Part shown: in pieces, positions 45,800 to 56,857 of the stretch | How positions within the stretch are numbered: the stretch's first letter is position 1 | How the letters are laid out: each line of letters begins with the position of its first letter | Origin: Alitta virens | Taxonomy: Eukaryota; Annelida; Polychaeta; Phyllodocida; Nereididae | DNA: 64,000 bases | Direction of reading: 5' to 3' | Assembly: GCA_932294295.1 (NCBI GenBank) | Contig: OW028582.1 | Location: forward strand, 7,064,188 to 7,128,187 | Translations under genes and position numbers: made by a program | The notes under the pieces: generated by a model | Told to the model about the DNA's origin: nothing | Databases searched by the model: none | Seen by the model: only the letters and a program-made list of their open reading frames with translations

Positions 45800-48200
45800 T
45801 GTAAATAACTGCTTCAGATGAACTTAAGTGCATCTGTCCCTATGTTTGTTGTTTACAATACTTATTGCATGACAGTGTGCACGTACACTGATGACTAGCG
45901 ACCTTCAATTCGCTTTCAAGTCTAATAGCTCGACATCAATGTGTACCTTACGAGGAGAGGTCTATGGATGGGCATAAATAGTCCAGCGGCCAAAATCTGT
46001 ATCATGCATATTTTTTGATCTGGTTCACGGGTCTTCGTATAGAGCTACAACCATGGCAGAATTGTCATTTGGGACCTATTGAAGAATGATTGACCAATAG
46101 TAGACTTCTAAAGTGGTGCAGGGCTCCCTAATTTGCATATTCAAAATGGCCACCGAACCATAGGGTATTTTTCATGTTTTCAGTTGTCTGTTGAGTTATA
46201 TTGCCTCTCAAAACTTCCTTGTTGCCTCAAAATGTATTCTTGGAGTAAAAAGAAAGGTCAGAGTGTCTATTTCTTCTAAAGTAAGGAATTTTGTAGTTGT
46301 AAAGGCAGAATAAAGCAAGATTATTGGTTAATATTGAGCTGGTCTGATTAAGTGATTAAACTGTGATCTGAAGAAAAGATTAATAAATGATTTTTTAACT
46401 ATCATTAACCTGTGTATGATTAATTATTTTAGATTTATATGCTAGGCTAGTTTCTGAAGATTAATTACACAAGCAATACAGTACAATCATTTTGAAAATG
46501 GCTCGTCAGATAGCAGTTTCTCTTAGCTAGAACTTTTGATACCGTGATACCTGATGATAAGCTTATCAATTATCCAAATCTATCCCCTGGAATCAAGAAA
46601 TGTAAAAGCTGTAATTTTGGCCTTGTAATTTACAGTCAAATGTATGTTTACTACATCAGTAGTATATACCCCTATACTTAATGGTCTACAGTCTTTGCAC
46701 TGTTTTATTAAACATCTTCTACACATAAGGGTAAGGCTAAGTTACCTAAATTATACCTGGATATAGGGATAGATAGGTCCAGATAATCATAGTTTCAGGT
46801 AGTATCTAATGATTTTACTAGCTACAGATGGCTGAAGTATGCCACTTTAAAAAGTATGTACTGTATAGACATTATATGATTCCATCTGTAGGAAGTATGC
46901 CATTTCCCTGAAAACTTACTATTTATTGCCACAATCACTGTGCTAAAATCATGCTTGTCAAGCCAGCAGCAAGCAGTTACTTTAATTTATTTCTAAATAA
47001 AAGTGCAATATTGTACATGTGTTTGATAAATAATCACAATAACTATATACGCAGTTGTAATCAATTTTCAAGGCAAATATGCCTATGTGGCATCAGGCGA
47101 CCATTTTATGTTAATATTTGCTTTTCATGGATATCCATGGATATGTACATTACATTATGGTACACTGCATCCGGTCTGACATTTTCATGGGGTTTTTTAA
47201 AACTTCAGGTGTCTTATGATGAGGTCTCATTAATGAATGTCAACAAAATGACAATCACCGGTTTATGTATGGATTATAATGCTATATAGCAATACCAGTA
47301 CTGTACTTAAGCTATTGCATGAACGTATGATAAAGATTCTTACCAATAAATGTCAGGAGTAATTGTAATGAACCACACAGGAGCCACTTAGCCTGTCATA
47401 AGTTATAAGTTCATACAGAACACTACGGAATGTAAATCAACCTAAATGTGTAACTAATAAATATATATTTGATTTTATCAGTACAAAGCTTGTTGTAAGT
47501 ATAGCAATTGATAACTGGTACACTGGTTCTTCTGTCCAGCAGCTGTCCAGATTATCATCTTGTCATATTTTCTGTGGACTTGGAAGGGAAGGAAGTTCAG
47601 GTGCTGCAACTACTTTCATACCTCATAATACAGAATAGAACACACTTTTACTGTGGTAGTAGCATTGATATTTTCTGTGGACTTCGTACCTCATGATACA
47701 GACCTAGTGACTGCACTAAACAGCATGATTGATAAATCATGAAATTTGTCAAGCATTTGCAGTATTATTGTGAAATGACTTTCACCAGGTACACTCATGT
47801 CTATTTGGTTTCTCCACATGCAATCGACTATCCTGTAAATCCTAGATTTTCACCAAAACTCAATATATTTAATAGATGCATGAAACCTAACTTATAAAAA
47901 AAGCTGAATCACAGAATACATGGGAAAAAGCTACACCCCAAATAGGGAAACTATTTAAAACTGCAGGTGACAGCTGATGGGCATGATGGCTGCCACACTC
48001 AACAGGCAAAACGAATGTATATTGTGTAACAACACAAGCCATGGTTGTGGTTCAATATATATCAACAAACCCTAAAATATCACAGCCATCTATTGCAGAG
48101 CTGTGTTCAAATTATTTTTTTGCAACCTGGACCCCAGTTGACATGGTCTTTGATACCCACAGTGAAGAATCATTTGAGGCGAGAACATCAGGAAAAAGAA
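45800..48200. other. No gene recognised
   Basis: A 112-codon plus frame (46951-47289) has no recognisable motif and no splice or promoter support. TTTTCTGTGGACTT occurs twice, with CATACCTCATRATACAGA-like neighbours, at about 47568-47695, a diverged short duplication. Confidence 0.35.
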
Positions 48201-48201
48201 C

Positions 48202-49081
48202 CAAAGGAAAAGTCCTTCCCATTGGCCAGTTGGCAGAATGAGTAGAAATGAATTGCAATAAAGCTATTCCAAACAATGTATATATATCATGGTCAAAAAT
48301 ATTGACCACACCATTCAAGTCATAACCATACATAGAGCTCCTTGACCGCCGCCAGACAACTGCCTTCTCAGAAGAATATCTCGCTTAATATTTGGTCTAT
48401 TTTCGATCCGAAAACATGTATGGATTCAATATATAATTCAATATTTATTTGACGAAAATCAGACTAATATTAAGGGAGCAGCAGCTTTTTAAAGAAGCGC
48501 TCAGCTCTGCCGGCATTGATACAGTCCGGGCGCGGACGCTTCAGGGAGCACCACTGTTTGCCGCCTACCTGCCTTCTCAGACGTATATCTCGCTTAATAT
48601 TTGGTCTATTTACGATCCGAAAACATGTAAGGAATCAGTATGAAATATATACTACAATTCAGTCCTTATTTGACGAAAATCGGACTAATATTAGAGGAGG
48701 AGCAGCCTTTTAAAGTATATACAACCACCCTCCCTGCCTACGCTGATGCTGGTAGCAAACAGCCGCCGGGTTACCCGTGGAAGTCGGCGGGTTACCCGTG
48801 GAAGTCGGTGGGTTACCCGTGGAAGCCGGCGGGGAACCCCTGAACAAGCCGCCAGCTTTACTACGGGTGAAATTAGTGACGGATAATTCGCCGGCTTCTA
48901 CGGGTCACCCGCCGGCTTTCACGGGTTTTTTGTTTTTTTTGGACACCCGGGAGATTTCTACGGTTGTGGCATGCAAGCATGGCACATGGGGCCGCCGGCT
49001 TGCAGCCGGGTAGCGATTTCCACAACTATTGCGTAATACTACGGGTTCACTACGGCAAAACTGGCTAGTGTGACAGCGGCT
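48202..49081. mobile_element. Foldback family member, left end lost
   Basis: The right end ACGGCAAAACTGGCTAGTGT...GACAGCGGCT matches the family terminus at 63033. The body contains the shared AAGTCCTTCCCATTGGCCAG block (48215), AATCGGACTAATATTAG blocks near 48460 and 48675, and 21-bp GC-rich units at 48770-48840. Homology to the other copies starts abruptly near 48202 and no left terminus is seen. It adjoins another member at 49084. Confidence 0.65.
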
Positions 49082-49083
49082 TA

Positions 49084-49436
49084 AGCCTAGGTCTCACATA
49101 CCAGGTTTTGCCGTAGTGAACCCGTAGTATTACATAACGGTTATGCAACAGCTTTTTTCGCCGGGTTGGCGACGGATTCTGGTGGCAAAAAGGGTTCTAC
49201 GGATGATTCGGCGGGTTCTACGGGTGACGCGGCAGGTTCTACGGGTGACTCGGAGAGTTACGGCCAATTAGTGGTTGAATTCCAGGAGAGACTCGACGGC
49301 TTCCAGGGGTTACTCAACAGGTTCTACGAGTTTAACTCGACGTGTACGTCACCTGGTCTAATTTTAAAATATAACGACGGGAAAGTCAGCGAGTCACCCG
49401 TAGAACCAGGCGAGTCACTGGTCGAATGATATTTTG
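49084..49436. mobile_element. Foldback family member, left end only
   Basis: It begins AGCCTAGGTCTCACATACC, followed by the family block TTTTGCCGTAGTGAACCCG and a GC-rich 21-bp-unit region (GGCGGGTTCTACGGGTGAC type). It ends near 49436 without an opposite terminus. The TTAA at 49081-49084 is shared with the right end of the neighbouring copy. Confidence 0.6.
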
Positions 49437-50645
49437 TACATGCAGCAATTGAGGGGGGGGGGGGGGGTTGTTTATCGTCAGGTGCAGGGAATAGGGAACT
49501 ATAACGAATTTCAGACTTTTTGCCAGGGACTGAAATCACCAAGCAAGTGGAGTCCCCTTTGCCTGAGAATAATACATAAGTGGCAAAAAAAAAATATTGT
49601 GATAGTTAGACCCTAAATCACTGCTGTAACATCCCCAGTTAATTTTGTCTTGAAAAAATTGAGTTATTTGAAAGAATTTCAATTCAGCTCCAACATTTCC
49701 TAAAAACGATCTCAAAGATGGCTGAAAAACAGTAAACAGTAATAAGATCAGAAAGGTCCTTTTACCATTTACCTTTTTTTTTTAGAAAAAGTTCATATGT
49801 GGGTGGAATAAGCAACCAAGTTTCTGGAGCTGTGCCAGAAATTACTTAACTGTGAAAAATAAATAAATCGCATCACGAAGTACTGAGCTATTTACTATTT
49901 TAAATTTTTTTTTTTAACCTGATTTTATGCATGCAAGCGGCATTCCTGGCAAACTGCTGACCTATTTTTCAAGAAGTTCTTTTAACTTTAAACTATTTCT
50001 TAACTAAATTTGATCCAATACTGACCCAAACATGAATAACTTTAAGACATTACAACAAGTGATTATAGCACAACAACCTATGTTTATTTAGGGCTTCAAA
50101 CAGTCAGGGAGAAGAGCATGCTTTCTCTTTTGAAGGGACACCTCCCTCTCTTTCAGTCCTATTAATTTTTCTTAATTAGATTCACTCAAAAACGATTTCA
50201 TATTTCAATGAGATTCACAGCTCATGTGCATTTCAAACCCAGAACAGAATCTAAAATAATCTGCTTGTTCCTCATAGCCATGATTTCCCAACCTAGATAA
50301 TTTCCATGATAATGTGACAAAATCTATTTACAGATTTTCATTTTATTAACACACGCGCAAAAAAAGGCAATTTAACAACAATTGTCAGGTATGTATGATA
50401 AATTGGATGAAACTGCACAATGTAATCACACATCAATAAACAAGTTTCAATTAATAGATAAGCTGATAACAATGATAAAAAGCAAAAATAGTAATTATTA
50501 TTCCTGGCCAATGTAAAGTTATTGGCACAAAATTGATGGTATAATAATAATCATAGTTGACATAATACTGTCAGAACAAATATGAAAATCATCAGATTTT
50601 ACATCAACAGTAAAACAATGAACATTGCGTACAAAGCATGAACAA

Positions 50646-50651
50646 TTTATT
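50646..50651 (-). terminator. Poly(A) signal for the minus-strand exon at 51222-51613
   Basis: The minus strand reads AATAAA here, about 570 bases past the stop. The 148-codon open frame lying between them resembles no protein I know and is best read as chance within the 3' UTR. Confidence 0.35.
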
Positions 50652-51221
50652 AAAACATGACACTAATCTACCAATTGCCAATAGGAATAATTACAGAGAA
50701 CATATCAAATTTTAAAGTTATTACCATTATTATGTCCATTACAATATGCAGGTAGGCCTGCATGTTTACAAGACTCAATACTGTATAATACATTCGAGTT
50801 CTTTTTAACTTGAAGAAGCTACATAATTGAGCATCTACAAGAAATATTTTCTGTGCTGATAATTCAGTTAAATATAAACACTTGTTTGAATAGAACAATT
50901 TTAAATATTTAAGGATGAAGAAAATTCTGCTGACAGCACAGACCAATAATTTACAATCAAAACTGCATTCAGGGGCACTGTGAAGAGTCTGAGTGGCTGC
51001 ATAGTTATCTGAGTAATTCAACGATGAACAAATCACATTACAATATACATGTGAACATTTCTTACAAGTGTACAATACTGTAAAAGCACCCTGTTGCATG
51101 TGGAAGTCCTTCAATATTAGTTAAAGAAGTTCCAGAAAAAACTTTTGTTTGTATTCTATGAAGAAAAATATCTCAAAGTCAGCAAAAGTGAAACCCCACT
51201 GTACATAAGTCTTGTCACAGT

Positions 51222-51613
51222 TTACTCGGAGTCATAGTCAGACTCCAGAACATCTGGGTCTGGAAGACGATCTTGGACATCAGTGACAGGTAGATCTGCA
51301 TAAAGATTGTGGCTTCTGCTGGGAATAACACCTTCTTTTTGACTTTGCTGATACCAACTTGTTGTTGATATAGATTCCTCAATACTGGTACCTTCGCTTG
51401 GTTTTAAAGCTTTAACAGATTGATAGTCATCATCAAATTGATACTTAAAAAGCCAATTTTTCTGGTGTTTCTCTCCACTTTGATAGCAACCAGGTCATTG
51501 AATCGAATGCTTCCCAATTGTATTCCTTCTCTGTGGCCTTCAATAAGTCTGCAAGAACCACATCGTCTTCATACAACCACTCATTATCTCCAATCGTGTA
51601 GTGCCACATCCAT
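51222..51613 (-). CDS. Probable last coding exon of an unrecognised gene, with a one-base frame break
   Basis: On the minus strand, an acceptor (CTTCATATTTTCAG) ends at 51614 and is followed by an open frame containing NEWLYEDDVVLADLLKATEK and DSMTWLLSKWRETPE. This frame stops at once after an AAAAA run near 51457-51461. The neighbouring frame then carries on without a stop to 51222, with WLFKYQFDDDYQSVKALKPS, then a serine-rich stretch and the acidic C-terminus DVLESDYDSE. One base fewer in the A run would join both parts into about 130 residues. That means a sequencing or assembly error, an allelic break or a young pseudogene. An AATAAA on this strand at 50646-50651 would give a 3' UTR of about 570 bases. 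I recognise no domain. The third frame here is also open for about 50 codons, which lowers confidence in the frame choice. Confidence 0.4.
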
Positions 51614-52379
51614 CTGAAAATATGAAGAGGATGCGGTTACAAAAAGTGAAATGAGGTCTAAAAGATGGCCATTTTTTTCATTCACTAATTTTTGAAATTA
51701 TGAGAATAATAAAGTTAATATTTCAATTTATTTGCAAATTAGTGGCATACATTGCAATGTACATGCTTATTCATACTGCCTTAATGTTGACAATAATATA
51801 GTAAATAAAATATCAAACTAATCAACCTCTTAAACAGGGCTTTGAAATTAAGCAGAACTGATAATTAAAGGTCGCTGTGTAAAAATAAAATTCATGTCGA
51901 AAATTGTTTATCTTATAATATCTCGTTATTTAGAATTATATAGAACTTCTAAACACTAAGTGACATCACTACAACTCATGTTTTCTTTTTTTTTTAACCA
52001 ACTCATGTGTTTTAAATTTGAAAGTATATAGACTCCAATTAGACTTAAATACACAAAATTGCAAAAATATTAGATTTAGAATCTACTAATAATTATTAGG
52101 CTAGATTAAAACCTATACAATATCTTTCTATAGGGCACATACATATACCTAATTTACTTGGATGCCAATTGCTTGTAAATTACATGAATGGTCTTTTATA
52201 TATTGAATATGTTTTCCTCACATCTATCAGTCATTGACAGATTGCAATTCACTTCTTTTGGAAGATGTGAGGGTTTGATTGCTTCCAGGGTGTGTCATTT
52301 ATCAATTGCTATTTCATCATGTGTGAATACATGTCAGGGTCAATTGCATTAGAGATTACTGTAGACCGGTGGAAAATCA

Positions 52380-52484
52380 TCAATTCAATGCATAACCACA
52401 ATCGACACTTAAATTCGAAGTGACGATTTCAACGGAGCCAATACGACTGACTGCGATTCCGGGGTCTAACTCCGCTACTGTCAT
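52380..52484 (-). CDS. Possible short first exon (weak)
   Basis: A 34-codon minus-strand open frame starts MTVAELDPGIAVSRIGSVE and lies in a GC-richer, CpG-containing patch about 770 bases upstream of the acceptor at 51613. It could be the start of the gene ending at 51222. No strong GT donor is visible and the frame is short, so this is only a suggestion. Confidence 0.18.
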   Translation of the reverse strand: MTVAELDPGIAVSRIGSVEIVTSNLSVDCGYALN

Positions 52485-52798
52485 ATCATTGAAATGGACA
52501 CATAACCCATTTCACAATTGGAAAAGTACTTTATGAGAACAATATTCGCAAATTATACCAGGCAAATGTTTTGATCGGGTACAATATCATAGGCCTGTGC
52601 TGACGTTATTTACATTGATCATCGACGATGGTACGCACGCGTTGCCGGCAGGCAATTGCCTGCCAGAATGTAAGCCTATTAAGTACAATGTACTCAATCA
52701 TTTCCATACACTAAAGTTATAGATTAAAGATTGTACTTTAGGTCTTTAATGACCTTCTGACACCAACTATCATTTTTATTGGAAATTCATCAATATCA

Positions 52799-52883
52799 TT
52801 ATCAATAAGCCTTGATGCTGCTGCCACCAGAAATTCTATAAATGTGTTCTTTGTTACTGGTTACTGATATTTCTTTTTTTAAT
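52799..52883 (+). repeat. 85-bp direct repeat, copy A
   Basis: It is identical to 53454-53538 and starts TTATCAATAAGCCTTGATGC. The 655-base offset carries unrelated AT-rich sequence with short pieces of the foldback family (for example GCTGACGCTGGTAGCAG at 53211). Confidence 0.9.
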
Positions 52884-53453
52884 GAAGATTTCAACTGCTG
52901 CTGCCCTGTCCGATGTCTCTGGGTCCTTATTCCATGTGTGTGTTGGTATTCGCTTTCATGTAAAACTGACCCAAAATACTTTATTCACTGTGCAGATTAT
53001 GGGAGTGAGTTCCTGATCATAGCGGAGTGAGGATTTATGATACTGAGTTTCATTTTAAAACACATTTTATTTTACTTTCAAGGGAAATTTATTGAGCCTA
53101 AATAAGAAACATCACTTATTCAGCTTAAAAAGTATCGGCCTAAGATTCTTGTTTTTGCCTAGTATACTCCATTCATTTTCCTCACCTTATCTATTATATA
53201 AATTTATTTGCTGACGCTGGTAGCAGTCTGTCTGTCTATTTGTCTCTCTATTGTTAATTAATATCAAATCTGGCTGAACTATCAACCAATCCGATTCCTG
53301 ATACAGAGAAAATTACAATTCGTTATGACCGTTATACTTGTGAATTGAATAGGACATGACATTAAACCTGTAATCCAGGTTAATTGCAATTGACTGATGA
53401 CAATTAACCTTTGTGAAGGACTTCTTTACATTTAGCTAATTGAATTGAATTAC

Positions 53454-53538
53454 TTATCAATAAGCCTTGATGCTGCTGCCACCAGAAATTCTATAAATGT
53501 GTTCTTTGTTACTGGTTACTGATATTTCTTTTTTTAAT
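53454..53538 (+). repeat. 85-bp direct repeat, copy B
   Basis: It is the exact second copy of 52799-52883 and lies just before the foldback-family member that starts near 53560. Confidence 0.9.
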
Positions 53539-53559
53539 ATAGTTCATGTCTCACAATGT

Positions 53560-54522
53560 TATCATTGTTTTATTTTCATTTTTTATTGATTGTTTTATAT
53601 ACTTTAAAATGCTGCTGCTCCCCTTATATTAGTCAGATTTTCGTCAAATAAAGACTGAATTGTTCAGGGAAATGTGTAGAATTTATATAATAGTTAAGGT
53701 GGGGAAAATTAATGGAGTATACTAGGCACAAACAAGAATATTCTTGTTAATAAAGTTAGTAATACCTCAAAGTAATAGAGTATAGATATGTAGATATGTA
53801 GATAGACAGATAGTTATAAGATCTTCATCTAATAATACGTTTCTATCAATAATTCATTCAATCGTAATCAATAAAAAATGAAAATAAAACAATGATAGAA
53901 ACTATCTATAGATAGATATACTCTAGTTAGAGTAATCATTTTAGATATTTATTTCATTTTATATAAATTATTAATATTTCGTTCTTTTTGTTGTTTCTGA
54001 AAATAATCCAACTGGAATTAAAATTGATATTGCATGTTCCATCCATGATCAAAACTAATTATAGACAATCTCCCTCTATAATATGCATAATAAACGGGAA
54101 TCAGTTGAAATTCAGAATTTCAATTAATGATTGATCAATGATGAAAAAGCATGATTTACGCCATTCTTTGTATCATTCAAAATGCTAATAGCAATTGACA
54201 TAACGGTCACGGCAGATTGCTATTACATATATAGATTAATTGACTTTTACAAAACCCAAGGAAAAGTCCTTCCCATTGGCCAGTTGGCAGAATGAGTAGA
54301 AATGAATTGCAATAAAGCTCATCCAAACATTGTATACCATTTGAGTCTTGACTGTACACTTAGAAAATGCCAAAGAGAAAAGCATCAGTCCAGCACCCTT
54401 GTGTTTCCTGCAGCATGGCAGTATATAATAGATGAGGTGAGGAAAATTAATAAGGTATACTGGGTAAAAACAAGAATATTCTTGTCAAACACGCCCCCAA
54501 CATTAATCGCTGTTCTTTAATG

Positions 54523-54560
<38 letters not shown>

Positions 54561-55183
54561 TGTAGATATGTAGATATGTAGATAGATAGATGGATAGATA
54601 GTTTAGAGAGACAGATAGATTTATATGCTTATTATATAATATAGAATATCTCGCTTAATATTTTATCTATTTTCGATCCGAAAACACTTATGGAATCAGT
54701 ATGAACTATACTACAATTCAATTTTATTTGATGAGAATCGGCCTAATATTAGGGGAGCAGCAGCCTTTTAAAGTATATACAACCCCCCCCCCTCCCTGCC
54801 TACGCTGATGCTGACGCTGGTAGCAGTTGGCGAGTTACTCCTACTACCCGTCAGCTTACTCCTAGTAAACTGCCGGCTTTACTACTGGTAAAATTAGGGA
54901 CGGATAACTCACCGACTTCCACGGGTAATCCGCCGACTTCCACGGGTAATCCGCCAACTTTTTGGACACCCGGGAGTTTGCCACGGGTGAGCCATGCAAG
55001 CATGGCATACCCGGCTACCGGGCCCGAGTTTCCCGGCTTGGCCACGAGTCCCAGGTGTTACTCGACGGGTATCGCCGGGTAGCCACGGGTAGCCATCGGG
55101 TTGGAGCCGGTAAGCGCGTTGTGTAACCGTTATATAATACTACAGGTTCACTATAGCAAAATCGGCTATGTGAGATGGGGGCT
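53560..55183. mobile_element. Foldback family member, left end lost
   Basis: The right terminus (CAAAATCGGCTATGTGAGAT, then GGGGGCT followed by TTA) matches the family ends. The body has the arm blocks seen in the 59815 copy, in inverted order: ATTAGTCAGATTTTCGTC near 53630 versus TCGGCCTAATATTAG near 54740. GATA-type tandem repeats lie at 54520-54600, and a GC-rich 21-bp-like region at 54825-55100. The left boundary is approximate. Confidence 0.6.
54524..54600 (+). repeat. GATA microsatellite
   Basis: TAGA/GATA units repeat with a few interruptions (TATGTAGATATG). It lies inside the foldback-family member ending at 55183. Confidence 0.9.
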
Positions 55184-55339
55184 TTACGGGCTTTTTTATC
55201 TATCACTACTTTTTTTTTGTTCACTGAGCGGTTGCGCTAAGACACTGTTTATTATTGTAGCGAGCAACATTAAAAAATGACTTGGTTTTTTTTTAAGTTC
55301 CTAGAGTTCTTTCAACTCCTTCTGAGAAATGCATGTTAA

Positions 55340-56669
55340 AGGGGAACTAAAGGAAGTTTGCATGTTAAGCTTAAATGATCAATTAGATGTAAAAGAATAT
55401 ATTGCAGTGAAAAAGTATGTCTAGAAGTCAAGTTTAGTGTGGTTTTAGGCCAGTTAAAAGTGCAATTTACACCAACCGCCAACATGTAGGGGGCCGCCAT
55501 TATTGCACACGGCACCAAGGCTAGTGACGTCACTTATGTCCTACTGAATGTATGAATACAGCTAGGCTACCTACATATTAACTAATAGATTGCAATCGGT
55601 TTCTTAATTTCATTGCAATTAAAGAAAAAACAGAATAGATTGCACACCAGGTGTTAATTATACTTCTTTAATGCCAATTAATTACTGGGATTAATTACTG
55701 ATTGCAGTGAAGTCCTGGGCAAATATTATGTTTCCATTGTCTGAATGCCTAAAGAATAATATAAACACAATATTTTTTTCCCAATAACGGATGCTTAAAA
55801 ATAAAAAGCTGTGTAGGGTATTAAAGTAATGCAGTACAATACCATGAGGTATTATAAACTATTCACACAATATTTTGATTTTAAACAAATGTAGTTAAAT
55901 TGTATTGTCTACTTTAAAAAAAAAATTTTCCTGGATGGTTAGATAGATAAATAGTCATACATTACTCCATTACTGAAAAATAGCAGGTATGATTCACTTC
56001 AATTTTTAATGGCCTAAAATCTATAATATTTAACATGATAATTATGTAAAGCTATGGACTGATGAGTATTTTATACGAAATTACTTACACACAGTTATTT
56101 GCTTTTATGATTTTATATAAACTGTTTTATGATTTTTTCCTTTTTTTCCATTTGAGTTTATATATAAATATAGGCCCCCTATCTATATGCTTTATATATT
56201 CATAGTACTCAGTTATCCAAGCATTCAATAATTGTATTACAAAGTCAATTGACTTCAATCAATATTTCTCAGCATGAGATCAAGGTGAAAGGGCCGTAAT
56301 TTTTTTTAATTAATTGTCCATGCTTAATTGAGTTACTTATGTACATTGTCTCAAATTGTTCAATGGCAATTTACTTGACACTTGGTGATAACCAGTGACA
56401 TGTTCTCAACAAATTAAGAGCTCAAGTGCAATTAACACCTGTTTCTGAAACTCTCAGTTCTCACCAGTACAACAGTGACGTATTTCCGGCTGGTGCAAAA
56501 CACCTGGGATAGTCCAAAATGGCGGCCTCCGTGGTTCACAACACAGAGCTAATAAATGCAGGATATTTCATTAGCAGTGCATATATACAAGTTATGAATA
56601 GCGTGGATGTGTTTTAATGGACCCAAGCTAATATCTGAGAGATAAAGTGCTGAAGGTGTTAGTACCCCT
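55340..56669. mobile_element. Larger TTAA-flanked inverted-repeat element
   Basis: The ends AGGGGAACTAA and TTAGTACCCCT are inverse with one mismatch, and TTAA lies outside each (55336-55339 and 56670-56673). At 1,330 bp it is longer than its short terminal repeats would require. It carries a TGACGTCA at 55525, CpG-bearing patches near each end (for example GGGCCGCCATT and GGCGGCCTCCG) and an AT-rich middle. No open frame of interest is present. The terminal repeats are short, so the call is moderate. Confidence 0.5.
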
Positions 56670-56857
56670 TTAATGCAAATGTTTTGGGGTTACACTCGGC
56701 GACACTGAATTTCGCCACGACAGCGAGATTCGCCAACCCCCCCCCCCCCTTAAACTAAAATTAACACCTTTAAGATGGCTGCTGCCGTGTTAGAACACCG
56801 ACAATGAGATAAACAATTAATTTTCCAGTATTACCTTCAGCCGTTCTAATGATGACG

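Noticed and set aside
46951..47289. 112-codon plus-strand open frame
   Set aside because: No recognisable domain, biased AT-rich composition, and no splice, promoter or poly(A) support nearby.
50668..51114. 148-codon minus-strand open frame
   Set aside because: It lies between the stop at 51222 and the poly(A) signal at 50646, has no start context or motif, and reads as a chance frame in AT-rich 3' UTR.
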